Shown: positions 24,911 through 36,212 of the stretch, piece by piece | Position numbering within the stretch: position 1 is the stretch's first letter | How the letters are laid out: each line of letters opens with the position of its first letter | Source of the DNA: Siphlonurus alternatus | Lineage: Eukaryota; Arthropoda; Insecta; Ephemeroptera; Siphlonuridae | Direction of reading: 5' to 3' | Assembly (NCBI GenBank): GCA_949825025.1 | Contig: OX463788.1 | Location: 27,103,036-27,167,035, forward strand | DNA length: 64,000 nucleotides | Position numbers and translations under genes: made by a program | The notes under the pieces: model-generated | The model's input: the letters and a program-made list of their open reading frames with translations, nothing else | What the model was told of the DNA's origin: nothing | Databases searched by the model: none

Positions 24911-26651
24911 TGTTACGGACCCTTGCTTCCTCCCCTCGATGAAACTGAACGATGGGCCTCAGGTTGTCTAGGGGTGAGAGTAGGATGGGCGAGAGTCCGA
25001 CAACTCCGTCAAATTACTATGAGCCACTAGCTTAGCTTTAACTAAGCCCACTTCTTCCTATTTTCTTTGTTCTATTTTATTATAATAGAAAAGATATTAT
25101 AGATTGTAAATTAAGAAGATTGAAATTTAAAATTGACAAACACTGACTCTATTTTATTTCATATATTTTGTAAACAAAAGGTTGGGAAAATACATTATGG
25201 ACAAATATTATTGTTATGTGGATTTTTGACTGTAGAAAACGTTGGATTAAATAATTATGTTAAGCAGACAGTTTAATACTTAGGTGTGTTGTTGAAATAA
25301 TAATTGCGTTGAATTATCTTGAGGTTATCTGTAGTAAAACACAACGAAGATCTTAATTGTCGCAGACAGCCGTGGACACTACCAGCTGGTGTTTCGCTGA
25401 TCGTCGGCAGGTTGACGATCAGCTACTGCCATCTGTAGCCGGACCCATGCACTAGGCCACCAAACAAAGGATTTTGAGAATCCGCGAGCGCGGCGGCAAC
25501 ATGTTTCACCGCTGACACTCAAGCGAAGACTGACGAGAATTTTCTTGATGCGCGCCTTTGTTCCATATGGTCACATGGTACAAAATGACGTAACATTTAT
25601 GAATTTCGGTGCTGCCACATTGTGAATTTTGTTCCTGTTATAACACTTTACTAATTTTTAAGACAAGTTTTTATCATAAAATTAAATTATAATTTACATA
25701 AAAACAGTAGATAACATAATTATTATTAAACAGCGTTATTTTTATACAGAAAGGTAAGCAAATTTGACGTTAAATATTAAATTATGGCGTGTTTTATGAG
25801 CCGGCAAAAGAGCAATTTTATATTATTTATATTAACACAACAAATAGCTATTATGATTAACTGCATACTTCTATGCACACTTTGAAAAATAATCTATTGA
25901 AATATGCCATTAGTTTTACTTGAAACAAATAATTTATGGTTAATTTTTAAGACATTTGCACGAGGGGTAATTTTGGTTAATACGAGATTACATAAAAAAT
26001 ACATATGTTATTTACCTTGTAAGCAGCTTAAAGGCATACAGGCCTCAAATTGCAAATTAGATAGTCACCAAGTGGGTTTAGAGTAAATAATCAACATTCG
26101 CATCATTTTTTTCCACGCGTGATGCATCCGTGCGAAGTCGCAGTTCAAAGTAAGAAATTTAGTCCTTGATGACGTCATGAAGTCCTTGATGACGTCACAA
26201 CTCAATGCTAATCGGTGCCAGCTGTGAGTTGTGACGTCAGCAAGGACTTTCTTTGTAGCGCGACTTCGCACAGTCGCACCGCGCGCATGTAAAAATAATA
26301 CGAATGTTTATTATAAACTCGAGCAACACTTAATGTCTGTCTAATTTGTAATTTGAGGCCTGTATCCCTTTAAAAGAAAGTAGATTTAACATATTATCAG
26401 ATGTGCTAATAGGTTCAACTCGGGAATTTTTTCCCATTGTGTAGTTTTAATTTGAAAGAAAATTTATTAACATTTGGGCGTGATTAAAAATGTCGGCAGT
26501 TCGCCCGTACCAACCGTAAAATTTCAAGGAATTTTAAGTTGGAATTTAAGTTGGTAGCTTACAAACATGATATTGAGCGCGTAAACCTTGAACGCAATTT
26601 GGAAAAGGAAAAGTAATTATTAATAATATGAATAAAAATGGGGATGTTATA
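24911..26651 (-). repeat. LTR (right copy), carrying a TTAA MITE
   Basis: Same sequence as the left LTR but 333 bp longer because of the MITE at 26032-26369; without it and its duplicated TTAA the length is about 1,399 bp. Left-LTR sequence GCTTAAATGAAAG is the empty site. Confidence 0.85.
26032..26369. mobile_element. TTAA-flanked MITE in the right LTR (AGGCATACAGGCCTC ends)
   Basis: TIR of about 40 bp: AGGCATACAGGCCTCAAATT on the left against AGGGATACAGGCCTCAAATT on the complement of the right. TTAA duplication at 26028-26031 and 26370-26373 is proven by the uninterrupted left LTR. It carries three TGACGTCA-type palindromes (about 26170-26240) and inverted GCGAAGTCGC/GCGACTTCGC. PiggyBac-type MITE is the best label. 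Confidence 0.9.
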
Positions 26652-27697
26652 ACCATACATTATTACAGGACGCACCAAAGTAAGATAAGCTGTCCTTAAT
26701 GATTTACGCCTGGCACCAGATAAACTTCTACATAACATTCCAAGTATTTTAAAGGCTTTACATGTTATTATGTCCGTATGCTTGTTCCACTTTAAGTCAT
26801 TAGTAATATTTATACCAAGTAGTTTTACATCAGATTTACTAGGAATTACTTCATTACCAACACTATAACTCTCCACTAAAGGAGAATGAGATTTGCCTAA
26901 CATCATGTGTGTACTCTTGCTCGCATTTAGACACATTTTATTGTTTTTACACCAATAATTAATGGATACCAAATCATTATGCAAAATTTCCACATCAGAT
27001 GAATCACGAACAGCTCTGTACAATGTACTATCATCAGCATATTGATAAAAAGATGATACTACAGAATTTGGTAAATCAAGCATATAAATTGAAAATAATA
27101 GTGGGCCAATGACTGTACCTTGACACACTCCTGAAGTTACATTGACTAAATTGGAAGAAGAACCCCTAAATACAACTTTTTGGGTTCTATTTGTAAGAAA
27201 TGATTCTATCCAACTTAACATATGTCCTCTTATACGGTAACTCCAGAGCTTGGATATTAATCTTTTATGTGGAACAGAGTCAAAAGCTTTTGCCCAATCC
27301 AAATTTATTATATCCACCTGCTTCACACCTCTTTTACTCAAATTGAAGGCCCATTCATCCAGCACTTACGATAACATTGTTACACAAGAACGTTTTGGAA
27401 TAAATCCGTGCTGATTTTCATGAAGCAGGTTGTTACACTTAAAATGATTCAACATTTCATGGGCAACAATCTTTTCTAATACTTTGCTAGGAAGGGAAGT
27501 AAGAGATATGGGTCTATAGTTGTTTATGTCAGCCCTGTCACCAGATTTAAAAACAGGTATAACTCTTGCCTCCTTCCATAGCTTAGGTATTTCACCCTTC
27601 TGCAAAGTAAAATTATAAAACAACATAAAGACCACGATGTTGGGGGATCTTACGGGGATGTTCGCAAGGTCCCCGGGATGTCCGTGTGTTCACTGGG

Positions 27698-27780
27698 ATA
27701 TGGATGTATGATTTTTTGTTTTATAATGTTCTTCGTTGTATCATATAGTTATTATTAATTGATTAATTAATAATTATAAC
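27698..27780. other. Remnant of the outermost element between I and the copia-like LTR
   Basis: AT-rich sequence belonging to the enclosing element; ends in ATAAC (27776-27780), the left target duplication of the LTR retrotransposon. Confidence 0.5.
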
Positions 27781-28019
27781 TGTGGTAAACTAGCATAATA
27801 TAAAATTATGTCTTATTTTAATTGTGAACCTAATGAATGTAGTTCAATGAATCTACACTAGAGGCGCTCTAGCATAGACATATATTAATGTGATATTATC
27901 ATAGTCGATTATCGATCCTCACTCTGATTCTTACCTCTGTACCCATCAGACGTATAAGTAAAACCTACGCTCATATTATAAAGTTATCTTTTATTTCATT
28001 ATTAGATGGCAATTAAACA
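27781..28019 (+). repeat. 5' LTR of the copia-like element
   Basis: 239 bp, same length as the 3' copy. Contains TAGAGGCGCTCTAGC and a TATAAGTAAAA-type TATA candidate near 27953. Confidence 0.88.
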
Positions 28020-28306
28020 TGGTGTCAGAATTGTAGTAAAATACTTAATCTGTTAAAGTAGAAAATAAAAACACGTCAAATAACGAGTGGTAAGCGGATG
28101 TCTGCTGATAAAAAAAGTTCGCGAAGAAAAGTCTGCACGTGCACACCATTTTTGAAGACAATCGTCACAACAAAAATCGGCAAAAATCTTCGTCATCCTG
28201 CAGTAAAACCAGAGGGATAGAGTCAGAGTCAACGAAAAGAAGGGAGTGAGAGCCACGTTTGTCCATTTTATGTAATAATTTTGCATATTACAGCTAAGTA
28301 AAAATA

Positions 28307-29986
28307 CCCTAGTCGAAAAATAAAGGCAGTATAGTCAAGTGGTGACTACTGCTAAGTGATAATTTGAGCAGTGGTCAAGTAGTCACTGCCCAAGTGGTCG
28401 CAAGTAGTCACTACTTTCAAGTAGTCTCCAGTAGTCACTTTCATGTAGTCCCCAGTAGTCACTTTCATAAGTAGTCACCAGTAGTCACTTTCAAGTAGTC
28501 ACCAGTAGTCGATTTCAAGTGGTCAAATTAAACGGTTGTTTAGTATTTTCTCGCGATATATCCGTCCATCATCACGATGCAGTTTTTTCCCGTTTAAGCC
28601 AACAGATAGATAAATTATAACTGGAAGAAGTAAAGAAATTATTCTTTCACATTTTTAACTTGAATTATTAATATTTAATTATAATACTTTGTAATAATTC
28701 AAGATAAAAACTTGACAAACAAATAGGACGAAAAAGTTTAACATCTATAATATACGCGACATGCCAATTTTATGTTCCATGCAATATAAAGCACTTTTTA
28801 AAACATTTACTTTATTAAATTATTCCTAACTTATTAATTTTAATTTAATTTCTTTAGTATTTTTTTTTTAATTTTTTACAGCAAAATGAAGGAATAATAT
28901 TTTTTAATTCATATACTTAATAAATAAAAAAATATATATATGAAAAAAAAACACGTTGATTATTAAAGATTTATAATTATTATATAATAAATAAAATACA
29001 TAATAAAATATGAACATCTTTGAAGAATAATTACCAACGGCTTTCATCTCGGCGTCTTTTTTATCAAGTTCCAAGAGCCGATAAACATTGACTGTTTAAG
29101 GCTACCTAGAACAAATAATTTGACACAAAGTAACGAGAATTTTAATTAATAACATTTCATAATACGTTTTAGGTACTGAAAAGGTACTTATCTGATGTAA
29201 AACTGCTTGAAAAAGAAATTGTTCCGGGAGCTCTGCACACACAACCCCGTCTCACACGTGTTTAGTTCCACCATTTTAGATAATTTTCTTCATCACGAGA
29301 ACCCTGTACAATTGACTACTTGGTAAGTGATCACTTTCTTAAGTAGTCGGAATTTTGTGACAACTATATAATTAAGTATTCAAGTGCTAAGTGGTCATGA
29401 TGTTTCGACTACTTGCATAAAAGTAGTCACAAAATTCTGACTACTTACCAAGTGATCAAGATTTTATGAACACTCAGCGCCAACTACTTGCATAAGTTAG
29501 TCACAAAATTCTGACTACTTAACAAGTGGTCGAGATTTTATGAACACTGAGCGCCGACTACTTGCATAAGTAGTCACAAAATTCTGACTACTTACCAAGT
29601 GGTCGAGATTTTTTGAACACTGAGCGCCGACTACTTGCATAAGAAGTCACAAAATTCTGACTACGTACCAAGTGGTCGAAATTTTATGAACACTGAGCGC
29701 CGACTTCTTGCAGTAGTAGTCACAAAATTCTGACTACTTACCAAGTGGTCGAGATTTTATGAACACTGAGCGCCGACTACTTGCATAAGTGGTCACAAAA
29801 TTCTGACTACTTACCAAGTGATCGAGATTTTATGAACACTGAGCGCTGACTACTTGATTCAGTGGTCCGACTACTTAGCAAGTGGTCAAGATTTTGAACA
29901 CTGAGCACCTGAGCACTTGACTCGGTAGTCTGACTACTTGTTTTAAGTCGTCAACCACTTGACTACTACTCATTTTTTGACAAGGG
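28307..29986. mobile_element. Element B1: CCC/GGG TIR element with AAGTAGTCAC repeats
   Basis: Left CCCTAGTCGAAAAATAA, right ...ATTTTTTGACAAGGG; 2-bp duplication TA (28305-28306, 29987-29988). The left arm (28320-28525) and right arm (29310-29970) contain AAGTAGTCAC/AAGTGGTC words in opposite orientation. The right arm has a roughly 73-bp higher-order unit (GAGCGCCGACTACTTGCATA...). The core shares CCAAGAGCCGATAAACATTG and AAGGCTACCT with B2, so it is the same family, and it supplies the empty site for A2. No coding sequence is supported. Confidence 0.85.
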
Positions 29987-29988
29987 TA

Positions 29989-31250
29989 CGTAACTAGCAC
30001 GTTTGGGCATCCCGAAATTTGGCCTACCTTCGTTTTACGACAACTAAACCGCTGAGAATCGGCAAGACCGGCATATGAAGACAAGAATCCAGCATACTCC
30101 AGTGAAGAGGTCTGGATTTCATCATTTCAACAATCTTGTATGCAGTCAAAATGAATCAGCACGAGGTTTAGCAACATCGCATCAGAGACGCAATACACGG
30201 ACTGTATGCATACCGTCGATTCATCACCCGCAGCCTAGCAAACAGAAGCGGAAAGCAGCAGTCACCAGTCACCTTGAGGAAATCTTCTGTAAAGGAGACA
30301 AGCCACCCATCTACATGACATGGCGCGTACCATCTAAGCAACGCTAAATATTGGTAAGAGTTGGGCACAAGGGTCCTCGAGCGGAGAACCACACGACAGC
30401 AGTTGAACTCCAGCGCAGGGTAAAAAAGCTGTAAAATCGGTATAGTACGTTACAGTATCATATAATCATATGCATACCTGTAAACTGACGGCATTACCGC
30501 AGTAATGTTAGAGTCTCTTTGGATGAATAGGGAACTGGTCGAGTCATATTAATGAAAATCCAGTGAAATACCCAATAATTGTGCAATGTAAATTAAATTC
30601 ATTAATCATTGCATGGTAAAGCCTTGAGAAAAAATGGGGAAATTATTGTGTCCAAATAGCAAATACTAATAATCGAGATACTAGTTCACTAAAATGGTAG
30701 CGGTGCAAGAGACAAAGGTCTCATAAATCACCCTATTACACGACCCTACCAGAGAGCAAGGCTAATATTATCCATGATCGAATCGAAGACGCCTTGTTTG
30801 GCTAATTTTGCAAGTGTCTTTTGGAGGGGAATTGTATGTATAAAATCTTTCAAAGGAAAGAATGAATAAAATATATATACATATCATACTGTTGTAATAA
30901 AGGCTGTCTCTTCAATAAATAATATAGAGTAGCTATGCCAGCCAACGCCGCAATTTAATAGACAAGGTGGTTGGTAAGAACGTAATCTGGTATTGTTTTG
31001 CAGACGCAGTCGAGCGGGCTCGTACTCAGAGTCGCAAGGGACAAAGACCTGTCACACCCTTTCGGAGCAGTAGCTGTGCCGCTTTCGAGGGTGCATTTGG
31101 CAGAGGACGGAAAAAGCAAGGAGGAATCCTCACATCGGGGACACCCGGTACCAGAGGCCCCAATCCGGCTGGAGGACGAGCAGATCGAGGGCCAGGCAAA
31201 GTCAATAACAGTCATGCGCACCCCCCACCCCTTGCTAACAATATACCGTC
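29989..31250. other. Decayed interior of the copia-like element
   Basis: Contains short plus-strand frames at 30075-30347 (basic, ending PSKQR) and 30967-31303 (two overlapping frames), none with a motif I can assign. Position between PBS and PPT makes eroded gag-pol the likely origin. An alternative is captured sequence. Confidence 0.4.
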
Positions 31251-31511
31251 TACCCTATCTCTACGGTCTGGTTGAACCTGGTAAGGTGGCTGGTAGACTC
31301 TAACAAGCACTAAACCAGCAGTGCTGGTAAGCCGTACCTGTTCTTACCAGCCATCATGAAATGCTGATAAGCCGAACCAGGGCATATATACCAGGCAATA
31401 CCAGCCACTGTCTTGTATTGCCTGGTATGATTTACCAGAAGATCTTGTAACTATATTATTATACTAAATTGTTATTATTTTTTAAATATTATTTATTTAA
31501 CATATAAATTA

Positions 31512-31807
31512 TGTTAACTATTAATTTTGTTTAAAGTAAGATAGCGCCCTCTCTCGGTAAATTATAATCATTCAGCTGTTATTTTGTATTAAAACCGGAA
31601 GTACGTAGGAAGTAAAAAGAGAGAATAGTGATGGCGGCATGAAAAGTGGTGGATCTTTTGTGTCATCGTCAGAGATGTCGTGTAAAATAGTTGGTTTTAC
31701 AATATAAAAACCTTAAACTTACATATGCTCTTGTTATTGAAACTCTAGTTAATCCTGAACACTCTAGTTAAGAAGGAAATAGTAGGAAATCACCTCTAAA
31801 GTTGACA
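31512..31807 (+). repeat. 5' LTR of the gag-pro element
   Basis: Contains GTAAGATAGCGCCCTCTC, an ETS-like ACCGGAAGT and GATGGCGGCATG; these may act as promoter sites (inference). TCAGAAGCGGGA immediately after it may be part of the primer-binding site. Confidence 0.85.
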
Positions 31808-32416
31808 TCAGAAGCGGGAAGAAAGAAGATTTGGATGCAAAGCGCCGGCGAGCTCTAGAAAATGTCGCGCGCCCTGTGTTCAGAAAACTTCGTAGTGCCT
31901 TCGTGAAGCCATCATCGCACCAAAGCCTCTAGAAAAATCACGTATCGTTCCAATTAGTTAATATAAATGTTTATTAATATAGATTTTTGGTTAATAACTC
32001 TTGAAGTAACCAAAATATTGATAAATTCTTGTAATTTTGAATACAGTGTTGTCAAAATTCTCTCGTCGTAAAAGTCAGCCATTTTTTTGTCTTTCCCAGC
32101 ACACTGTTGCCACGTATTAGTTGCATAATTTTTGGCGCAACAAAGAGAACTCTTGATTCAAATAAATTTAACGAAATTTTGAATGTTAAAATTAAGTATC
32201 TATTGAATAATTTTAACCTACTTTTGAATGTTAAAATTATAATAAAAATATTGATTTTGAGCCAAATCAAGCTCTGAATTAGTTCCAAAATTTGGCAATA
32301 AACCATTGATTTTCTAAATTTAAATTTATAATTGCTGATTGGTTATATCAGCATAAAGAAACGAGATTTTTGTAAAAAGTGCTGTTGCTGTTACTAATTC
32401 TTGTCGTAACTTTGAC

Positions 32417-34966
32417 ATGTACGGACGGCGCCAAGCACCACCACTCAGCGCACAAGACATCTCCTTTTTTGAACGAAGAAGCGAAGACTCATCGGTGGAG
32501 AAAGACGAAGAGATGCAGCGACGGGCATGCAGCCAACCACTTCGACAGGGCCTAGACCCTAGGTCAGATGATGCTATCCGGTACTCTAGAGCGACGGCAT
32601 CACCTGCTAGTTCCTGCTCGGGTGAGGTTGAAATGTCATTCAGCTCATCCCTCCCACATCAGCCCTATCTAGATCAAACACAACTATTCTCATATGGCAA
32701 CCCTAGGCCAGCAGACATGGTGTACCCTAGTTATGTCCACCCAAGTTGTAATCACGGCTACTCACCATATGCATACCATAGCCTGTCCCGAAATGATGGA
32801 CCCCGTGAACTAAATCAGACTTATGAGGCCTATCAAAACATGACTCCTGGTGACTCTAGATTAAGACCAGACCCAAGATTCTTGTACCCTTGTCAACCCT
32901 ATTCACCGTACCCATATTTTGATCCATATGATCCAAGATATTTTCAACCTATTGGTGATACGCATAATCCAATGATGAATCATGCGCAGTACAGCTACCC
33001 CTACCCTAGACATTTAGAAGATCTATACTTGAACCCACAGTCTTGTCCTAGCTATTGGAATGAAAGACCAGTGCCCTCGTCAAGATTTGAATATTCAAGA
33101 CGTCCGACCCAAGTTGGTCCATCAAGTCGAGAAGACGCTAGCCATCGAGCCTCTCCGGCATCAAGCGTAACAAGTATTTTAGATACTGAGAATGAAACTG
33201 ATCCTAAACAATTATTGAATCCTGTCAATTTTTTAAAAGAAAAGGCTAATAATGTTTTTGTACATGATCTTATTGATTTAAATTCTGAATCAATCATGCC
33301 AGTTCAGATTTTAGATAAACAAACAGATTCTAGTCAACGGAATGTTGAGTTTGTTACTACAGATGACAGATATTCTAGACCAGAACCTATAGTTAAAAAT
33401 CCTGAATTATGAACACTTGAATCCCTCAGTAGAAATACAATGTTTAAACCCGTAAAGCCCACACCAACCAATTCTAGACTTATTCTTATTTTTCAACCTA
33501 CTCAATTCTTTTGTTCTCCAGAATCAGACCAAATACAACCTCAATCTTTAGTCAGCGGAGAACCACAAACTCCTTCAAATCAAATGATAAAACTTATGTC
33601 AATGCTCGTCAACAGTAAACTAGAGTCTGACCAAGTACTGACTACTTTTGCAAAACAAAAACAAATTAGTGTTATGCTCCTACCAGATTTGAACCAACGA
33701 GTTAAAAGTTTCAATGGAGATGAACAGTCTAGTGAAGCGAAAGCTTGGATAAGAGCGTACAAGCGTCTCGCTGACCTCTATAATTAGGACGAGAGGTTCA
33801 AGCTTGACAACGCTCGAGCTCATCTAGAGGGTGCAGCTCAGAAGTGGTTTCGACGTTTAGAACTGAAAGCGTCAACCAGAATAGACACTTGGCAAAAGTT
33901 CGAGTCTGCGTTTAAGGATTCGTTTTGCTCTCACTATAGCAAAAGCGAGTCCTGGACCAAGATGAAGGATAGATCACAAAAGAGAGACGAGTCTGCATTT
34001 AATTGTTTTCAGGATAAAGCAATGTTGTGTGAAGAATGTGGACTTGACTTCCCTGATATAAAGCGAGAAGTAATTCTTGGACTGACTGACCGTGGATTAG
34101 CTAACCATCTAGATGCAAAATCCCACACAGATCTTAGTCAAATGGAAAAAGACATTAGAAATAGAATGTCTCCAGACAAGGAACGAAAACTGAACTCGCA
34201 CCATAGTTTGAGTGTTGCAGAAAAATTTCTAGACCATCAGCAGCAACCAGATGTAAGAGTGAAGGATTTTAATAAAGAAAGCACTGATAATATTTCTTCT
34301 TCCAATAATAAATTTGAACAGAAAAATGAATCAAAACTTAGTGAGCAAGATGCTAAGCAGTCCCTAGTCTACTCTCCTCAAGGTAAAAACCCATTACCCA
34401 GGTACAATGAGAAAAATGAGCCCCTTTGTTTTAACTGTCATCAATATGGACACAAAATAGCAGAATGCAAATTTAAAAGGACTATGTTTTGTGAAATTTG
34501 TAAGCAATCAGGTCATACAAAAAGATATTGCCCAGACAATCCCTGGAATAACAAAAAGTTGCAGGAAAATCCCAAAAGTGTTGAGACTATCCATATGGTA
34601 GAAATTTCCTCCATAAAACCTCAATCAATGTATTAGAAAGATGTCAAAGTCAATAGCGACAAAATAGTCACTGGACTTATTGACACAGGTAGTTCTTGTT
34701 GCACAATAAAGGAGTCCTGTGCAAGCAATCTTGAACTAGTTTCTCGACAAACCAACTGTAAGCTCCTTGGCTTCGCTAGTCGAGAACAGAAGAATGGTCT
34801 TCAACCTATCGGCTCTTGTCAAGTAACTCTAGATATCGACGGAGTCGAAGGAAAGTGTGAGTTATTTATTTTACCTGACTCAGCACAAAGGTATGACCTT
34901 ATGGTGGGATCTTCTTGGTTAAATCTCTCCCATATCATGTTAATTAATCTGGACAAACTTGTATAA
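32417..34966 (+). pseudogene. gag-pro: gag-protease, single frame with three in-frame stops
   Basis: One uninterrupted frame except for TGA (33410-33412), TAG (33785-33787) and TAG (34634-34636). The first part (32417-33409) is a Tyr/Pro-rich gag N-terminus. The second runs through a retrotransposon gag core (AQKWFRRLELKA near 33835, SAFKDSFC near 33909). Zinc knuckles CFNCHQYGHKIAEC (about 34427) and CEICKQSGHTKRYC (about 34490) follow. After the last stop comes a retropepsin with LIDTGSSCCTIK (catalytic Asp) and LMVGSSWLN. All three stops are one C-to-T change from CGA or CAG, so they look like point decay rather than programmed sites. The start Met is the first in frame after the 5' leader. 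Confidence 0.85.
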
Positions 34967-34998
34967 TTGGTAATACAGATAATGAACCCTATAAAAGC

Positions 34999-35574
34999 TT
35001 GTCAAAAGCCTCTATGGAAACAATCGTCAATTCCGTAGAAACCTTACAAAAGACACACTCGGTGAATAGAATAGAAATAGTTACGGAGAAAAGTAACCGA
35101 GCTATCAACACAAGTTCCGCAGCAAAATCTCTTGCAGCAGCTAAAAATGTGACTGAAACTAGAAGTATTTTTTGTATAACAGACAAAAATCTTGAACAAT
35201 CTAGATGTGAAAATCATGTCCCAACTTTGATCAACAAAGTGCCTTCTAGTAACAAACCCAACCCCAGAGCAAGGTTAAAGTGGACAGCCGAGACGGTCAA
35301 AGCAAGAAACCCTAGCTATGCTCCGAAAGGCAATCTGCCTAATTGGGTCAACACAAAAGTATTCCATAGTTCAAATTCCCATGTCCCCTGTTATCAAATG
35401 AACTCAGTGATTTATGACCATGTGTACCAATCCCAGATAAAGCCAATTAGACTGAACTCAGATCAAGCTGAAATCCCTCGTACCAGGAAAATCAAGACTC
35501 GAATGAAAATGCAAGATTTTCAAGTGAGAAGAACAGAAAAAGGAAGACTTGCCTCAGGCAAACCCATGGTTTAG
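34999..35574 (+). CDS. Basic protein of unknown function, 191 codons, in the gag-pro element
   Basis: Follows the protease in a different frame, 33 bp after its stop. Basic, with AKSLAAAKNV, RARLKWTAETVKARNPSYAP and a C-terminal stretch rich in Arg and Lys. The part around VYQSQIKPIRLN could be the tail of a pol or integrase protein, which would mean most of pol was deleted between 34966 and here. No catalytic motif. I do not recognise a family; it may equally be non-coding remnant with a fortuitous frame. Confidence 0.45.
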   Translation: MSKASMETIVNSVETLQKTHSVNRIEIVTEKSNRAINTSSAAKSLAAAKNVTETRSIFCITDKNLEQSRCENHVPTLINKVPSSNKPNPRARLKWTAETVKARNPSYAPKGNLPNWVNTKVFHSSNSHVPCYQMNSVIYDHVYQSQIKPIRLNSDQAEIPRTRKIKTRMKMQDFQVRRTEKGRLASGKPMV

Positions 35575-35916
35575 AGATTTGCAATATTTGAGCAACCACT
35601 TTAATTTTGCATTAAAGTTTAAGACAACTTCTTGTCAATTAATTTAAATCTTGATTTTAATATTAAATATTGTTGTGGGAACTCAAATTATTCTATTGTT
35701 TCAGTTAGGATGTATTTTCTTTGATATTGCAAAGCTGTTCGTAATAAAACTAAAGTAATGTAATTTTACACGGCAGCAAAGTTTATAATTAGTTTTAAGT
35801 TTTAAATCTTGTAACCACCATTTAGATTTGTTGTTGGCTATCCTAGTTTGATTTCACAAAATCTTTTGCAGTAATTTAACTTTTATTTGCAGGAGCAAAT
35901 AGTCCAGGACAGCCGA

Positions 35917-36212
35917 TGTTAACTATTAATTTTGTTTAAAGTAAGATAGCGCCCTCTCTCGGTAAATTATAGTCATTCAGCTGTTATTTTGTATTAAAAC
36001 CGGAAGTACGTAGGAAGTAAAAAGAGAGAATGTTGATGGCAGCATGAAAAGTGGTGGATCTTTTGTGACATCGTCAGAGATGTGGTGTAAAATAGTTGGT
36101 TTTACAATATAAAAACCTTAAACTTACATATGCTCTTGTTATTGAAACTCTAGTTAATCCTGACAATTCTAGTTAAGAAGGAAATAGTAGGAAATCACCT
36201 CTAAAGTTAACA
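35917..36212 (+). repeat. 3' LTR of the gag-pro element
   Basis: Same 296-bp length as the 5' LTR with about ten or fewer differences by eye. The sequence before it (GTCCAGGACAGCCGA) is not a convincing purine tract. Confidence 0.85.

Larger units (their letters stand above)
21895..26651 (-). mobile_element. Non-autonomous LTR retrotransposon (minus strand) inside the LINE
   Basis: Two direct repeats flank a 1.6-kb interior and sit in a 4-bp duplication ACCA (21891-21894, 26652-26655) that exactly splits the LINE frame. On the minus strand, a purine tract AAGAGGGGGCAAT (about 23303-23317) precedes one LTR. A TGG-starting primer-binding-site candidate, TGGTGGCCGTGTCC (about 24893-24906), follows the other. 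The interior has only short frames (for example minus 23780-23998 and 24528-24743) and no recognisable gag or pol, so it resembles a LARD-type element. LTRs differ by only a few substitutions plus one 8-9-bp indel, so insertion is fairly recent. Confidence 0.8.
21236..27635 (-). pseudogene. 5'-truncated CR1/Jockey-like LINE (RT), interrupted by an LTR element
   Basis: Reverse transcriptase of a non-LTR retrotransposon, read from 27635 down. Motifs in order are YRPISLTSLPSKVLEK, QHGFIPKRS, an in-frame TAA stop at about 27366-27368, LDWAKAFDSVPHK (catalytic Asp), GVCQGTVIGPLLF, YADDSTLY (catalytic DD), KLLGINITNDLKW. The frame stops at 26655, where a 4.8-kb LTR element sits. It resumes at 21894 with GTPAWHPVTVTNTKKLQRVQ and LILGRDAFF, running to a stop at 21456. 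The 3' end is an (ATT)n tail at about 21236-21255. The endonuclease domain is absent, as expected for 5' truncation. It is dead (stop codon plus insertion). Exact clade needs a tree. Confidence 0.88.
20089..27697. mobile_element. Element I: CCC/GGG TIR element with GGACGTCCCC repeats
   Basis: Left CCCAGTGACCAAATGGACGT and right ...CGTGTGTTCACTGGG are imperfect inverted repeats of about 30 bp, in a 2-bp duplication AT (20087-20088, 27698-27699). Subterminal words GGACGTCCCC, GGGGATGTTC and GGACATCCCC occur at 20100-20240, 20730-20810, 21035-21110 and 27643-27690. The interior holds a tRNA-like segment (20330-20420) and a 5'-truncated LINE (21236-27635) that carries further insertions. Without them the element is about 1.2 kb and non-coding. 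Confidence 0.75.
31512..36212 (+). mobile_element. LTR retrotransposon with gag and protease but no RT/integrase
   Basis: LTRs 31512-31807 and 35917-36212, both 296 bp, begin TGTTAACTATTAATTTTG and end GTTGACA or GTTAACA, in a 4-bp duplication ATTA (31508-31511, 36213-36216). The interior is 4.1 kb. It encodes gag plus an aspartic protease in one frame, then a separate frame, then the 3' LTR. There is no RT, RNase H or integrase core, so the copy depended on helper enzymes. The gag organisation and zinc knuckles suggest Ty3/gypsy-type. Confidence 0.88.

Noticed and set aside
32052..32306. 84-codon minus-strand frame in the leader of the gag-pro element
   Set aside because: AT-rich, low-complexity IIL/FNRY composition, antisense to the retroelement.
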